Shown here: positions 27,001 to 38,050 of the stretch, piece by piece
How the letters are laid out: each line of letters opens with the position of its first letter
Numbering within the stretch: the stretch's first letter is position 1
From: Trichoplax sp. H2
Taxonomy: Eukaryota > Placozoa > Uniplacotomia > Trichoplacea
Assembly (NCBI GenBank): GCA_003344405.1
Contig: NOWV01000077.1
Location: 124,001-188,000, forward strand
Direction of reading: 5' to 3'
Length of the DNA stretch: 64,000 nt
Translations under genes and position numbers: made by a program
Notes under the pieces: generated by a model
What the model saw: only the letters and a program-made list of their open reading frames with translations
Told to the model about the DNA's origin: nothing
Databases searched by the model: none

Positions 27001-30000
27001 TAGCTTAAATTTGAATCTTCATATTCTTCTATGTAGCGTCAAAATTTAACATCGAAGTAAAAAGTTCACAAGAAGTACAGCAATATGGATATAATCATAC
27101 ATTAATAGCTGGAAATAATGATCGCTACCATTTCGGAGTTTCAAAATCTATCTTTGGATCAGGAGGTGATTGATAAATCTAGAAATGAATTTTAATACCA
27201 TAAATTTCTACTGCGTATATCACAAAAATATTTACGACACTTTTGTATTCTTATTCTCACATATACCAATGATAGATCCCAAGGTTGAAATTATTACCGG
27301 AGTTTATCAATTCTTAGGAGGAATATTAAATCAAACCACCGCTTCAACGTAAGTCTAATAGAGTTTATCAAAAACCCAGGAAATAAGTTTCGTTCGTATA
27401 AAATTGATAAAAACTTATGATCTCAATAATTTGATGACAGGCAGAAGAAGTTGTATTCACAAATTTTATCTTGTTCGGTTAATCCAAAACTACCATCTTA
27501 CCAAGAATATTTCTTTACCTATCAAATTCCATATACTATCAGTACTAATGGAAATTCGGTAAAGCAAGAATAAATATAATTAAAATATGATTATGAATTC
27601 GTTAGTAATAGGAATGAGCTTCACACAACTTAGTTGTTACATATGAGTGAATAGTCTTTCGTTACATCTTGCGATTAAGGCATTAATTCTAATTAAAATT
27701 CGGTAACGTAAGAATAGACATCATTAGAATATGTTTATGAATCTAACAATAGTAGAACAGCTTTTATCCAACTTAATACTTAGCTATTAAATGTAAATGG
27801 ATCACATTTCGTATATTACAACTTACGGAATGCTCGTATTTTAATCGTAAGTAGTTTTTCAGCATGATCAGGAATATTGATTTGTAAAGTTTAGATTTAC
27901 ACTCCATCTGCGGTAACTGTACATATCATATAGATTCAAAGTTGAAAATAATAATATAATTTATGCTTGTAATAAATTATACTGTAAAATTTATATAGTA
28001 TTACCTGGTACAGCTAAAGCCTGCCGACCGGAATAACTAGCAATCTATAATATTACTTAACTCATCTATGTTCCTATGCTATAAGCTATTACAGCTCATG
28101 AGAGGATTACGTGAATGTCTTCAAATAAATAGGATGCGAAACTATAGCTTAATTCACTTCTACGGCAAATTATATAATTCTCATATCTACAATCTACTCA
28201 TTTATCAACAGAGTAACCTTCCGATGGTAACATCATCATCGGCCAACAATACAACGATGGAATGTGTATACTGGAATTTAACGACCAAGTAAGTTAAAGT
28301 AGCAGCTTTAGTAATATATTACATAACATCACCTATCAAGTATAAGTGTTATTGAACTAAGTTTATAATAAAATTATAAGTACAGTATATGATGAACCAA
28401 GCCAATCAGAATTAAACGGACAATAATATGCTTATGAAAATATACCTTTGAACAATTTACAATCCTTCCTTTATCTGTCCATTGGAATATTATGTTTACT
28501 TCTAATTGCTAATGCTATAAAATAATAGCACTTAATTATTACAATTGATATCTGCCATCAATAAACTGGAATAGCATTATCTGTCTCGCTTTATTTTGAA
28601 TAGCAAATGGTCCGACGATGGCTGTAAATTATTGTCCAGCAATCAATCGCAGTATGCAACTTGTGCCTGTAATCACTTAACCCATTTCGCACTATTATTG
28701 CAAGTTTCAGATGTAAGCTATAAATCAGCCCAAATTGTGTAATAAAATATGAATCTGAGCAATGAGATATTGACAGGAAATTAGTTTACTATTGATTGAT
28801 ATTTGTAAATATTCACTACATAAGAATAAGTAATAAGACCTAGGATCTTCTTACGAGTGTATTTATTTCATGCTAGCGATTATACAGGTAAAATTTAATA
28901 AAAATATCGCAATTTCAGTTTGAGCAAATAATTTATATAATCAAGTATCAAAAAAAGTTTTATAGTTATTAAAGAGCGAAAATAGAACATCGCATCAGTC
29001 ATTCTCTTAATTTATAAGTAAACTTGTTAAAAGCTGCCATTGAAGCTAAAGAGCTGCTTCAATTCCCGCATATATAATTTAGGTTCAGATAAATAACACG
29101 GAACACCTGGATAATCTTGGAGTTCTTGCTAATATTGGCTTGGCAATATCATTAATATCCATCTGCCTAACATTATCTGTATATACCTTCCTAAGGTTAG
29201 TATACAGTATGTGATCAAAGTTTATTGCCTTGCAGAGGATACAATTATGTTGTCTTGTAGTTATTAGCCTTAATCGAATATTTTGTCTATTTAATCATCA
29301 CGTGTTAATAAAATTTTTATATGCAAAACGGATTAGGTTAAATTCTGAAAGATTTACAATCCATAAGAATTTACTAGTAGCTCTGCTGCTAACGCAAATT
29401 TTCATCTTTACCGGAATGTACATAGCCAAGAATGCAGTATGTTCATCTACTGAATCTTCTTTCCTGTATTTTTAAATTGATCGATCTTTAATAACATAAA
29501 TATTCGATAACATAATAGCGTTCGGCCATTTTTACCCACTATAAAAAATTTATGGTGTATGATAGTCAATTTAGCTCATCTAACCCTAGTCGATCAATGT
29601 TATAGCATTTCATTTAATGACTACTTCGCTAAATGAAGTAAATTAAATATCTACCTTTCTCTTCAACTTTCAGATTATATGCAAGATATCAGCAGTCTGT
29701 CTACACTTTTTCTGCTTAGCATCATTTTCATGGATGTCTGTGGAGGGGATTCATTTATATCTACTCATCATTACAGTTTTTAATCAAAAGAGCAAGAAAC
29801 TCTACTACTACATTTTCGGATGGGGTAAGCATAGCAATGACTTGATACTTATTGAAATAGATAGTTCGACAATTTAATATTCATTATATTGGCATGTTAA
29901 GTAAATTCTAAAACCGTGATATTTTACTTTGATAAATAATGATTTTTGAGCTAATAAAACGTTACTCAAGACGATCACATACGGTATCATTTGCAATTAG

Positions 30001-33000
30001 GACTGCCAGTGATTGTGGTTGGCATATCAATGTTGGTTCGCTTTGATAATTATGGAGCTAATGAAAGGTACGAGATTAATGTTATGAAATTCTTACATCG
30101 GAGTGATATTAACGAAGTTCGATTACTAAAGACAGTAGAAAGCTATAACAGTAAAAATAACAAAATTTTCTAGATATCCTTTAACCTTATCTAGTTATAT
30201 AATGTCCACGTATAATAATTACGAAAATGTAAAAGTCATATCTAAGCGAGTGCACAGTTTATGACTTCCTACACTTTAGCGTCTAGATTTTCAATAAAAC
30301 CAATAGAAAGAAGCTCAGAAAGCAAGTTCAAGATAGCAATTAAAGTTATCCATGTTTGAAGTTCTATCGATGCTCTAGCTGTTTCAGATTGTTGTATTCG
30401 AGCAACAGTAAAAACCATATTTTGTATTAGAATTAATTTTCGTTTGAATTTATCTCCTGGAATGGCAAAAGTAATACAATATCATAGTTAAACACTTACA
30501 ATAGTTAGTTATGTCGTAATGAAGAACCTTGATAATTAAACAATTAAGCTGCTGATCAAGCAACATATCACCTTATTTACACCGTACTTAAGTAAAGGAG
30601 TTGTAATATTTAGAGAACGACTACTAATAAAATTAAGCCATAAATAATTAAATATGTGAATATGCATAATGGTTCTTATACAACAGAGAGCAAACTGGTT
30701 TAGTGGAATTAAAAACCTAACTAAAACGATTTTTAATGCAGGTGTTGGTTATCAACTTCCGATGGATCTCGATGGGCATTTGTAGGGCCAGTTTTGGGTA
30801 TAACTTTGGTAAGTGTTTATAATGTTAAATAATGGGTAATAGTAGCTCAGATGCAAGATCTGCATGTGGTTCCTGCTGTTTCATTCGCTATCTAGTTTAT
30901 GAGACCCTTTCTTAATCTATTGGCATTCTCATAATCTTAGATCAACACAATCATCATGATTGCAGTAATTAAGGTCACTGTAAGCTCCAGCACATCCGTT
31001 TTACATAAACAAGGCAAAACCAAATTTACTGGAATCAAGTACGAATATATTGATTTATAATTTTGCTATTATTTATGTTGACAGCAAGCTATAAGAATCA
31101 CTTGAATAAAATCGATCATTAATGTCGTTATTACGTTAAAAAATTAATTTTGGAATTATAGTTTCATACAAATAAATGTTCTAATTCTGTTTCATTCTAT
31201 AATCGTGAGTATACTTTAATCTCTCATTTACTAAAGGTCTATGGTTAAAGCAACCGCCATATTATGTCCGCTGCTTGGATTAACTTGGATATTTGGCATG
31301 ATACCTCTAACTGATCATACCATTGTGTTTTCCTACCTATTTGTGATATTTAGCTCTCTGCAGGTACTGTCATTTCTATTTTATCGATTAAATTTTGTTA
31401 GTACTATTTTAATCTACCTTGCGGCTTGGAGTAGTCACCATTTTTATTGTTCCAAGATGAAGTAATTGTATCGCCAGAATTTTACATTAACATGCAACGA
31501 TCTTATCCTTATAATAAAATTTTTTGTGACTTATAAACGGCTTCATTAATAATAGTGGCTAATAATATTCTTTTATTTCAATTTTAAGCATAATAATTAA
31601 GTCTCTTTTTGAATCAATTCCTGTAGGGTCTATCAATCTTCGTCTTTCATTGCTTATATAACTCTGAAGTAAGAAGATATTATAATTTATATCAGACTAT
31701 GGAGCATAGCAATGTTTGATTTCTTAATTTATACTAATATTATTATATTTACTAATTAAGGTCAGACAAGCATTCAATAGAATGATGGAGAAACGACTTG
31801 TACCGGCAAGCTTAACTAAAAACGAAAAAGTACGAAAATATTTTCATTATAATATCTGTAAACACATATTTTAAACTAGTTTCATTGACTGGTTATCATA
31901 GTGAATTTCAAGATTTTATTCATTGTATTTATTTGTCATAATTTTGTATAGTCTCAAATATCAAGTTCACGTCCTGCCCTCTCAAGGACCATTAAAGGTA
32001 AACTTGCATCATTTGCGTAGCTTGCTCTTAGTTGATGATTCATGGCAAGTTATATACAGTATGCTGTTATTGTCATCGCAAAAAATGCGTAATACATTGA
32101 ATATATTGCTTGAGTAATTGTTAATATGAATCAATTGGAATTTATCATAAGTATATTTAGTTACCTTTCCATATCCAAAATTTCATATCATAAATTTATC
32201 TTAACCAAAAAGCATTCCTCATTCCTAATATCTAATAATTACGATTTTAGAATCTACAGATACAGAACAAGAGTTAAGAATTGTGCGAGTTAATACCATG
32301 TCTTTTGATGAGGTAGGTTCAAGATTTATGCTGATATTTAAGTAGAAACAAGAGAACACACATCAGTAATAGGATATGCCCTTTTCGCTACCCGTCTAAT
32401 AAAGAAATAAGCTTATATATGTGCTAACTCTAATCGTAAATTAGTACGGCATAATACTTTATATTTTAAGAATTTATGTTAAATCTACTTTCTTCATGGA
32501 AATAATAGAACTATTCCCTGTAAAAGGCTGTAGCTTACAATAACAATTATTCATGCAGATTTACTTTATATCCCGAATTGAAGGCATCTATAGTTATAAT
32601 TACAGCCAAGGTAGCTATGCCCGGCATAATTTATAGTGTATCACAATCAAAGCTATGTTATTCGTTTTCAATATATCAAATCTGTAAAATACAGCAATAG
32701 AATACGCTGACTAAACTGCATTACTAATAGATACTACATAAAACTAATTAATCACCCTTATAACAATTTAAATCATGAAAAAATAGTCACCACAGATACC
32801 AGACAATAATTTCAAGCACAAATTTTAACTATCATTGAATTGAAATAATCATTGTTAAAAGTAATTGGTTAGCTGCTAAATTCATTATATTAATTAATTA
32901 GCCATTTACATGTTTTTTGCTTGCTGTCTTGCTGTATATTGCCACTTATCTTTAGCCTATCCTAATGTATAATATTCTGCTAATGTGTTATATTTTTACA

Positions 33001-33160
33001 GGTTGAAGTACTAATATAGTGATGATAGATTAAATATTGGTCAATCTTCTAGCTTTCACCGACATCTCTAAATATCAACTTTTATCTTTTTCAGTCTAAA
33101 GAGTTTCCAAATAGTGCAACGGAATCACAGATCAACTTGCTAGATAATCCAGGAGATTGA
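23583..33160 (+). CDS. C-type lectin adhesion GPCR (CTLD-CTLD-mucin stalk-GAIN/GPS-7TM), 5' partial
   Basis: Multi-exon adhesion-class (family B2) receptor of the plasma membrane. Exons read: 23583-24011, 24599-25018, 25204-25685, 26260-26523, 26761-26869, 27037-27165, 27276-27348, 27441-27558, 28212-28288, 28604-28712, 29089-29195, 29337-29436, 29674-29824, 30001-30067, 30742-30808, 30941-31038, 31237-31363, 31627-31668, 31761-~31857, ~31966-~32016, 32251-32312, 33095-33160 (stop TGA). Intron phases agree at each junction and the total is about 1,081 codons. Weak points are the acceptor at 26260 (GAG|TTA), the tail exons near 31.8-32.0 kb and the missing signal-peptide exon. Domain order: two C-type lectin domains, Thr/Ser-rich stalk, GAIN with GPS, seven helices, tail. 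The lectin domains would bind an external ligand, GPS self-cleavage would expose a tethered agonist, and the helices would signal through G proteins. A possible polyadenylation signal AATAAA lies at 33192. No frameshift or stop was met in the chosen frame. Confidence 0.85.
24599..25018 (+). CDS. exon: C-type lectin domain 2
   Basis: A second complete C-type lectin domain in one phase-1/phase-1 exon, after acceptor TTTAG|G and before AAAAGA|GTAAGT. The visible core runs C-x3-W, then NNWIGL, a QPN at the place of the EPN/QPD sugar-specificity motif, and WWDLPC at the WND place. It ends VYICE. It therefore keeps more of the calcium-site pattern than the first domain. An in-frame ATG at 24505 lies inside the preceding intron and is not taken as the start, because the acceptor and phase match the upstream exon. 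Confidence 0.9.
25204..25685 (+). CDS. exon: Thr/Ser/Pro-rich mucin-like stalk
   Basis: About 160 residues dominated by Thr, Ser, Pro, Asn and Ala with repeated PTT and TTN words. It is expected to be heavily O-glycosylated and extended, holding the lectin domains away from the membrane. It starts in phase 1 after TTCTAG and ends in phase 0 at CAACAG|GTAAAG. Its centre is a 30-bp in-frame tandem repeat. Composition and position match stalks of other adhesion GPCRs. Confidence 0.85.
25301..25390 (+). repeat. 30-bp tandem repeat in the stalk exon (three units)
   Basis: Units 25301-25330, 25331-25360 and 25361-25390 each encode ten residues of the pattern (E/A)PTTDL(S/A)(T/A)T(N/S). The first two units differ at only a few bases; the third diverges at its end. 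Because the unit is a multiple of three, copy-number change would lengthen the stalk without breaking the frame. Confidence 0.85.
26260..28712 (+). CDS. exons: GAIN domain and GPS
   Basis: Seven exons (26260-26523, 26761-26869, 27037-27165, 27276-27348, 27441-27558, 28212-28288, 28604-28712). The first encodes a helix-rich N-terminal GAIN part. The later ones give the beta-rich part. The last two form the GPS: CVYWN, then W-x3-GC, then the C-x-CNHLTHFALLL signature. The scissile bond would be between Leu and Thr of HLT, codons near 28666-28674. GAIN domains self-cleave there and keep the two chains associated. The new N-terminus THFALLL would be the tethered agonist. The splice between the two GPS exons (phase 2, AA|C) restores the motif exactly. 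Confidence 0.85.
27551..27835 (+). repeat. diverged direct duplication inside an intron
   Basis: About 27551-27679 and 27696-27835 are recognisably similar: AATTCGGTAA.G.AAGAATA, then AATATG.TTATGAATC, then the AACTTA and CATTTCGT/CGTTACAT words. The first copy begins at the 3' end of the GAIN exon and includes its splice donor, so the second copy carries an extra donor-like site within the intron. Confidence 0.6.
29089..31668 (+). CDS. exons: seven-helix domain
   Basis: Eight exons encode the helices. 29089-29195 is helix 1. 29337-29436 is helix 2, with the family motif IHKNLLVALLL. 29674-29824 is helix 3, with ICKISAV, FFCLASFSWM and VEGIHLYLL. 30001-30067 is helix 4 (GLPVIVVGIS). 30742-30808 has the extracellular CWLS cysteine and WAFVGPVL. 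30941-31038 is helix 5 and the third intracellular loop, ending at an AA|GTACGA donor. 31237-31363 is helix 6, with KATAILCPLLGLTWIFG. 31627-31668 finishes helix 7 with GLSIFVFHC. These are diagnostic adhesion-GPCR signatures in correct order, so the receptor core appears complete and functional. Confidence 0.9.
31761..33160 (+). CDS. exons: cytoplasmic tail
   Basis: The exon from 31761 starts VRQAFNRMMEKRL, the usual amphipathic helix 8 of adhesion receptors. The next exons are short and less certain. One chain that keeps phase is 31761-31857, 31966-32016, 32251-32312 and the last exon 33095-33160, which ends NPGD and a TGA. An alternative donor for the first is GTACGA at 31830. The tail has Ser/Thr and acidic residues but no domain. 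The final exon is well supported by its TTTTTCAG acceptor and phase. Confidence 0.6.
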
Positions 33161-33191
33161 TGAAATCGCTATCAAGTGATAAAAGATAGAA

Positions 33192-33197
33192 AATAAA
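33192..33197 (+). promoter_or_regulatory. probable polyadenylation signal
   Basis: A canonical AATAAA about 30 bases after the stop codon of the adhesion GPCR. The position is right for a short 3' UTR, but this hexamer is frequent in DNA this AT-rich. Confidence 0.4.
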
Positions 33198-35460
33198 TAG
33201 TTAGATTAGAAGATATTTATGATATTTGTTGCTAATTCCTTTAAATTATAATGGATATCGATAGTCCATAATATTTACAATGAGTTCATGTAAAGCTATA
33301 GAAAGGACTAATTTTCCGCGTGTTAAGTTATAATTTAGGTGAGATTGCTATCTAAAAGTGCTTATGTTACTCCTACTGATATATAGGAGCTCTTTCATTA
33401 TCCAATTATATCAACGCATTCACTTTGAAATTATCTTAATATATCAAGCTTCTTGGCTTTATTACGTACTCGAGAGCAAGATTGTAGCCTATAAAATCTA
33501 AACATTTATTTATTATACAAATATAATGTATGTAGTATTAAGATGGGTAGACATATTGTCAGGTAACTAGATCGATATATATCATACGTAACTAACTATC
33601 GATATTATGTCGGTTGAACATACTAGTGTGAGAGCTAAACAACTAGATACATTGATTAATAGCTGCTGTCTTGACACGAATTGCAAAAAATGATTTATCT
33701 ACAGTATATTTCCATATCCAAATCAATTGACATGATATAAAAGTGATAGAATATAATCCCAATAAAGCGTTCATTAATAGCTATTTTAACTCAATATCTT
33801 TATTAAAAGATGCTATCAAATTTAACAATTGAATCCTTCCGTATACTCTTGTACCAATATCAAAAATACTTAAATTATGAAGCTTAAATTAAAAAATTAG
33901 GGCTATAAAGTTAGATATATCACCTATACCATACGATATTGGCTTTGAAACTTTGTGATTTGATTAAAATTAGCATCGGATTTTCTATCTTTAAATGTTC
34001 CATGTATAGACCAGTAACATGTGTAAACGTGAAATTCTTCGCTTTGTAACATGTATTGTACTACTGAGAATAACAATAAAAATTAAATTTTTGGTCATAA
34101 CCAGGATATGTTTTTAAAGACATAACAGCTCTTGCTTCCTCCTGAAATAGTTTGATATAATGTAGATTTGAGTATTTCACTGTCTATATTGAAAATTAAT
34201 ATAATACATGCATAAAAATTTTAAACCGAACATCAAGTTAACTGGAGCGTTTCATGTTAGTAAGTTTTAATAATTAGCTTGGACAATAATCTCCTCTAAT
34301 CATTTTATACCTAGGTAAGAATATTTAATTGAGAAATCTTAGTATTGAAACCATAAATGCTTGTAATGTAACTTAGTATTGTGATTGTAGACTGTTAGCC
34401 ATGTTTAGTATAATGTACGATAGATATTTATCCTAAGAGATATTTGGTAGCTATAACTATAGACTGTAGTGGTAGAGACTCTATGCTACAGTACAGATGA
34501 CTATATACAGTAAGCTGTTGAGTTACTAATAAGGTTATAGGTAAAAATAGAACTGTAAATCATATATTAGGATATGGTTAATTCATTGTACTTTGGCTGG
34601 TGTGAATGATGTCTATGTAAGTACTGTAGTCGTATTGGATTAATGATGGTACGCAGTAGAATAGTCTTACTAAGAATAATTTAACTATGTATAAAATAAG
34701 GTAAAAGGTTGCTATGCGGATTGTAGCTGCGAATGTTACGGAAAGTATAAAAGCATACAACTTTAGATTATTCTGTTAGGTCGTTCTAGAAGTCTTTAGT
34801 AGTAGTATTCGGCTAGAGAGAGCTGTGTGTAGTTAATCTTTGTATAAGATTCAATAAAACCCTTATTTTTCTAAAATTTGGAATCTCGTGATTGGTATAT
34901 ATCACAATGCTATATTATAAAACTGAGCTATTTGAGGTATAAATTTTGCCAAGTATAAAATTTTTTACGGTAGAAAATTTTCATTCATATGTTTACTAAT
35001 CCACTAGGTACTATAGTAACTATTACTTTCAACTCTGGTTTAATGGCTTTAAAGGCAGGAGTAGATATCAAGGAGTCATGCCAAGGTGATTTGTCATGCA
35101 CAATTAAGGAATACTAGTATAAGATTTTGAACGTATCCTTTGTATGTATATCTCCCAAACCAATACTGATGACGAGAGCTGCATTCTCATTCCAGATCTT
35201 GGTCCCCGTATTTTATACGTTTGCATATTCATATTAAAGATATTTTTCTCATCATTATGAGATTGATTGTACGCAACTTTATTGTACATCTGCGATAGTT
35301 TTTGCCCTAAACGGGTATAATGATCTAAATTTTTGACTTAATTAGATAATTTGATGAAAAAATATCTGCAGCGAGGTCTGGAGTATACTATTAAACTTAT
35401 GCAAATTCGACAGAATATGCATTAAATACATATCAAGAACAATAAGTTTTGAAATATATA
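33198..35460. other. intergenic, nothing recognised
   Basis: No gene, RNA or mobile element is recognised. Small minus-strand frames at 34578-34760 and 35104-35289 lack any family signal. Short TACTGTA/TACAGTA words recur near 34.4-34.6 kb without forming a clear array. Confidence 0.4.
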
Positions 35461-35499
35461 TTAGCTAAGTGAAATAGATGTTGCGGTAATTATTCCAGT

Positions 35500-37040
35500 A
35501 GAAAGACGGTCATAAAAATTTCCATTAATACCATACGAAAATCTTTTCATGAAAACATTTTACTGGAAGGCTACTTCTAGATTAAAATATAAAATCAATC
35601 CTGGAATACCAATCCTAATTGAAGACCAAAAGAAAAAACTTCATTATAAACCTAATGAAACATGTCAAGTTAAAACAATTTTACTTAATATTGGGCAATA
35701 TTAATAAATATCAGTCTATTTTAAGATACGATTCATTAATTTGATTACCTATCCTATTTTGCCTACAGCGATAATAAAATAATAGCTAATCTTGAGCGAG
35801 CTAATTTAGCAAGTAATAAAAAGCTACTACGATGATGCTATGTTGAATGATGGATTGTATCGACAAACTTTATGAACTGAATATATTCCATGTTTACTTC
35901 TGTTAAGGGAAGCGATTTGAAGTTAATTAATACTTGAATGTCTCCTCTAATCCTAATTTTCCGTTACCCTAAAGCATTAAAAGGTTTTTAGTAAATTAAT
36001 CTTTCCAAAGAAGACAAGAACAGAAATGAAATAGATATTCTAATTATTATAGTGTCGCATTTTACAATGAAGAGATCGATATACAGATTTTTGGCCATAG
36101 CAATCAGTGCTTGTTCATTATAAGAAACAATGCTAATTAAATACTACATAGGTTCCTTAATTAAATTAATGAAATAGTCTATACTAGGGCTAATTCATCC
36201 ATTTTTATTTAATAAGATTATGAAATGTGAAATAAATTGGAGACATACATTGTTTCAAATACTAAGATGATAGCGATTGGCTATTAAAAGAATAAATACT
36301 CGTATAGCTGCTCTTGAGAGGCAAATTACGCAGAGTTCAACTTTGGCTTATGCCAATTCATGAGAAAATGATTGTCTAAGTGATGTCATAATTAGCAAAG
36401 CATCAAAGAGCTTGCTTTAAATGCGCTATTACGAACAAAAAGTCATAAATGTCTCTGTTAACTGACATGGCAAATGCCTTGGTAAAATGAATCTAATAAG
36501 ATCGAAATCATACCATAGTGGAAAGATGACAAAGAAAATCTTTGTTCTTGACTGTATTAAAGGTTATTTTAATATTCTTATTCTAGCTGTAAAGGAAGCA
36601 TTTTTTATAAATTTGTCGGCTAAAGTGAATTAATTTTTTTTTATTTCTATAATCAACTTTTAGTAGAAAAAGAATTAATAAATAAAGGTCAATAGAAAAG
36701 AAATTACGTTGAAATAAATACGTAATGGAACTGACATTTCTTTCTTGGAAAAGAAAAAAGCAGAACTTTGCGCCTGCTTCGAACTAAATAAAGATTTCGG
36801 AAAATATATGAAAAAAAGTGCTCCATTGCTAGCAAATTAAGGCGTTATTTATAAAATTGATAAATTGGATGAACGAATACCGTTTTGAAACATAGTTATT
36901 AAAATCGATGGTTACATTACTATGGAATATAATAATAATTTAACAAGTCCTTAACAGTCGTATAATCTTGCCTATAATCTATCTTTAGTTGATCAAATAT
37001 CTTTTGATGGCTATGTTCGTAATAACTACTGAATGTGAAG
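35500..37040 (+). pseudogene. possible decayed coding region, family unknown
   Basis: The plus strand is A-rich here and carries several partly open frames that read like protein. There are about 50 codons near 35551-35705 (MKTFYWKATSRLKYK...), 28 codons near 36276-36361 that look like a coiled coil (RINTRIAALERQI), and a frame from about 36730 to 37030 with only three stops that begins with charged, helical sequence (SFLEKKKAELCACFELNKDF). The frames differ and no splice sites join them. It may be a dead gene or chance in A-rich DNA. I do not recognise a family. Confidence 0.25.
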
Positions 37041-38050
37041 ATTAAATAAAATCTCAAAACAGTTTCTTTTGTTTTTTTGATTAGAAGATATAATTCCTTT
37101 TTTGTGCTAATATTGCACCTTAAATAAGGTGCGATATTTCAAATGCCAAATTATCGCAGCTGTACCGTAGATTCAAGCCTATATTAGTAGATAAAGCATG
37201 CTTAGGAAATGCTGTATTGCGTTGATACATTCTAACGAATACTAATGGGTATGTTTTATTTCTACAGAGATAGTTGGTAAATGTATACCGTTACTTAATC
37301 TTACCATTATCTTCGCTTAGTAAAATGATGTATTTGACGGAGAGTAAGATTTATAGTGGAAGATTTACGCGCATAAGGTTATAGGATATTCGATAGAATG
37401 CAAAGATCTTTAATTATTTTGATCGATCATTCAGGAATGCAATTCTATAGTTTCTGTTTAGACGTTATATGGTGACATAATTTCTCACATACTGAATATT
37501 GTTACATAAAAGACTAAGCTACAAAATTCCATCAGTTTAAATGATAGCAACTGATTTACACATCGCATGGCTCATTAATATTAAATTTAGTTTTCAGTTT
37601 CTATAATACGCATTTTTCGTTTTTATTTTAGCTTTCGTATGAGTATGAACTCTAATTTTTCTGTATTAGAACTATTATTTTACTCTACTTTGATAAGTTT
37701 ACTTTAAATTAAAGCTGTATGGGTGAGAAACACTAATATTACCGTCGCATCCTCATTTTTCGAGTTTTATTATGTATTTGAAAGAGTACGAAATTTTTTA
37801 CGTCCTATTTGAAAGTTGGTGCATTGCCAATGATCAATTAACATTTATCTTGGCTAGTTCGGGAATTAATTAAGTTACTAGATTGGTAAAAATAAGTATC
37901 ATTTATTATGGACATAGGGGAAGGTATATGGAATTTTTATTGATTTAATGCAATACAACCAAATAACAAATAATATTGTAAACATCAAGCATAAGTTTGC
38001 TAAAGCATCATAGAATTCATCCACGTGAAATTCCTACAATATTCATTAAT
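37041..38050. other. intergenic, 3' flank of the class A receptor
   Basis: Nothing coding is seen. On the minus strand an AATAAA (plus-strand TTTATT at 37936-37941) lies about 110 bases after the receptor stop codon and could be its polyadenylation signal. Confidence 0.35.

Noticed and set aside
30388-30440. Acceptor-like TTTCAG near 30387 as a helix-4/5 exon
   Set aside because: No open frame continues from it, while the exon at 30742 supplies the expected CWLS segment in phase.
31162-31204. Possible extra exon between helix 5 and helix 6, with a good GTGAGT donor
   Set aside because: It would leave phase 1 before an exon that needs phase 2, whereas the donor at 31038 joins directly to 31237 and gives a normal third loop.
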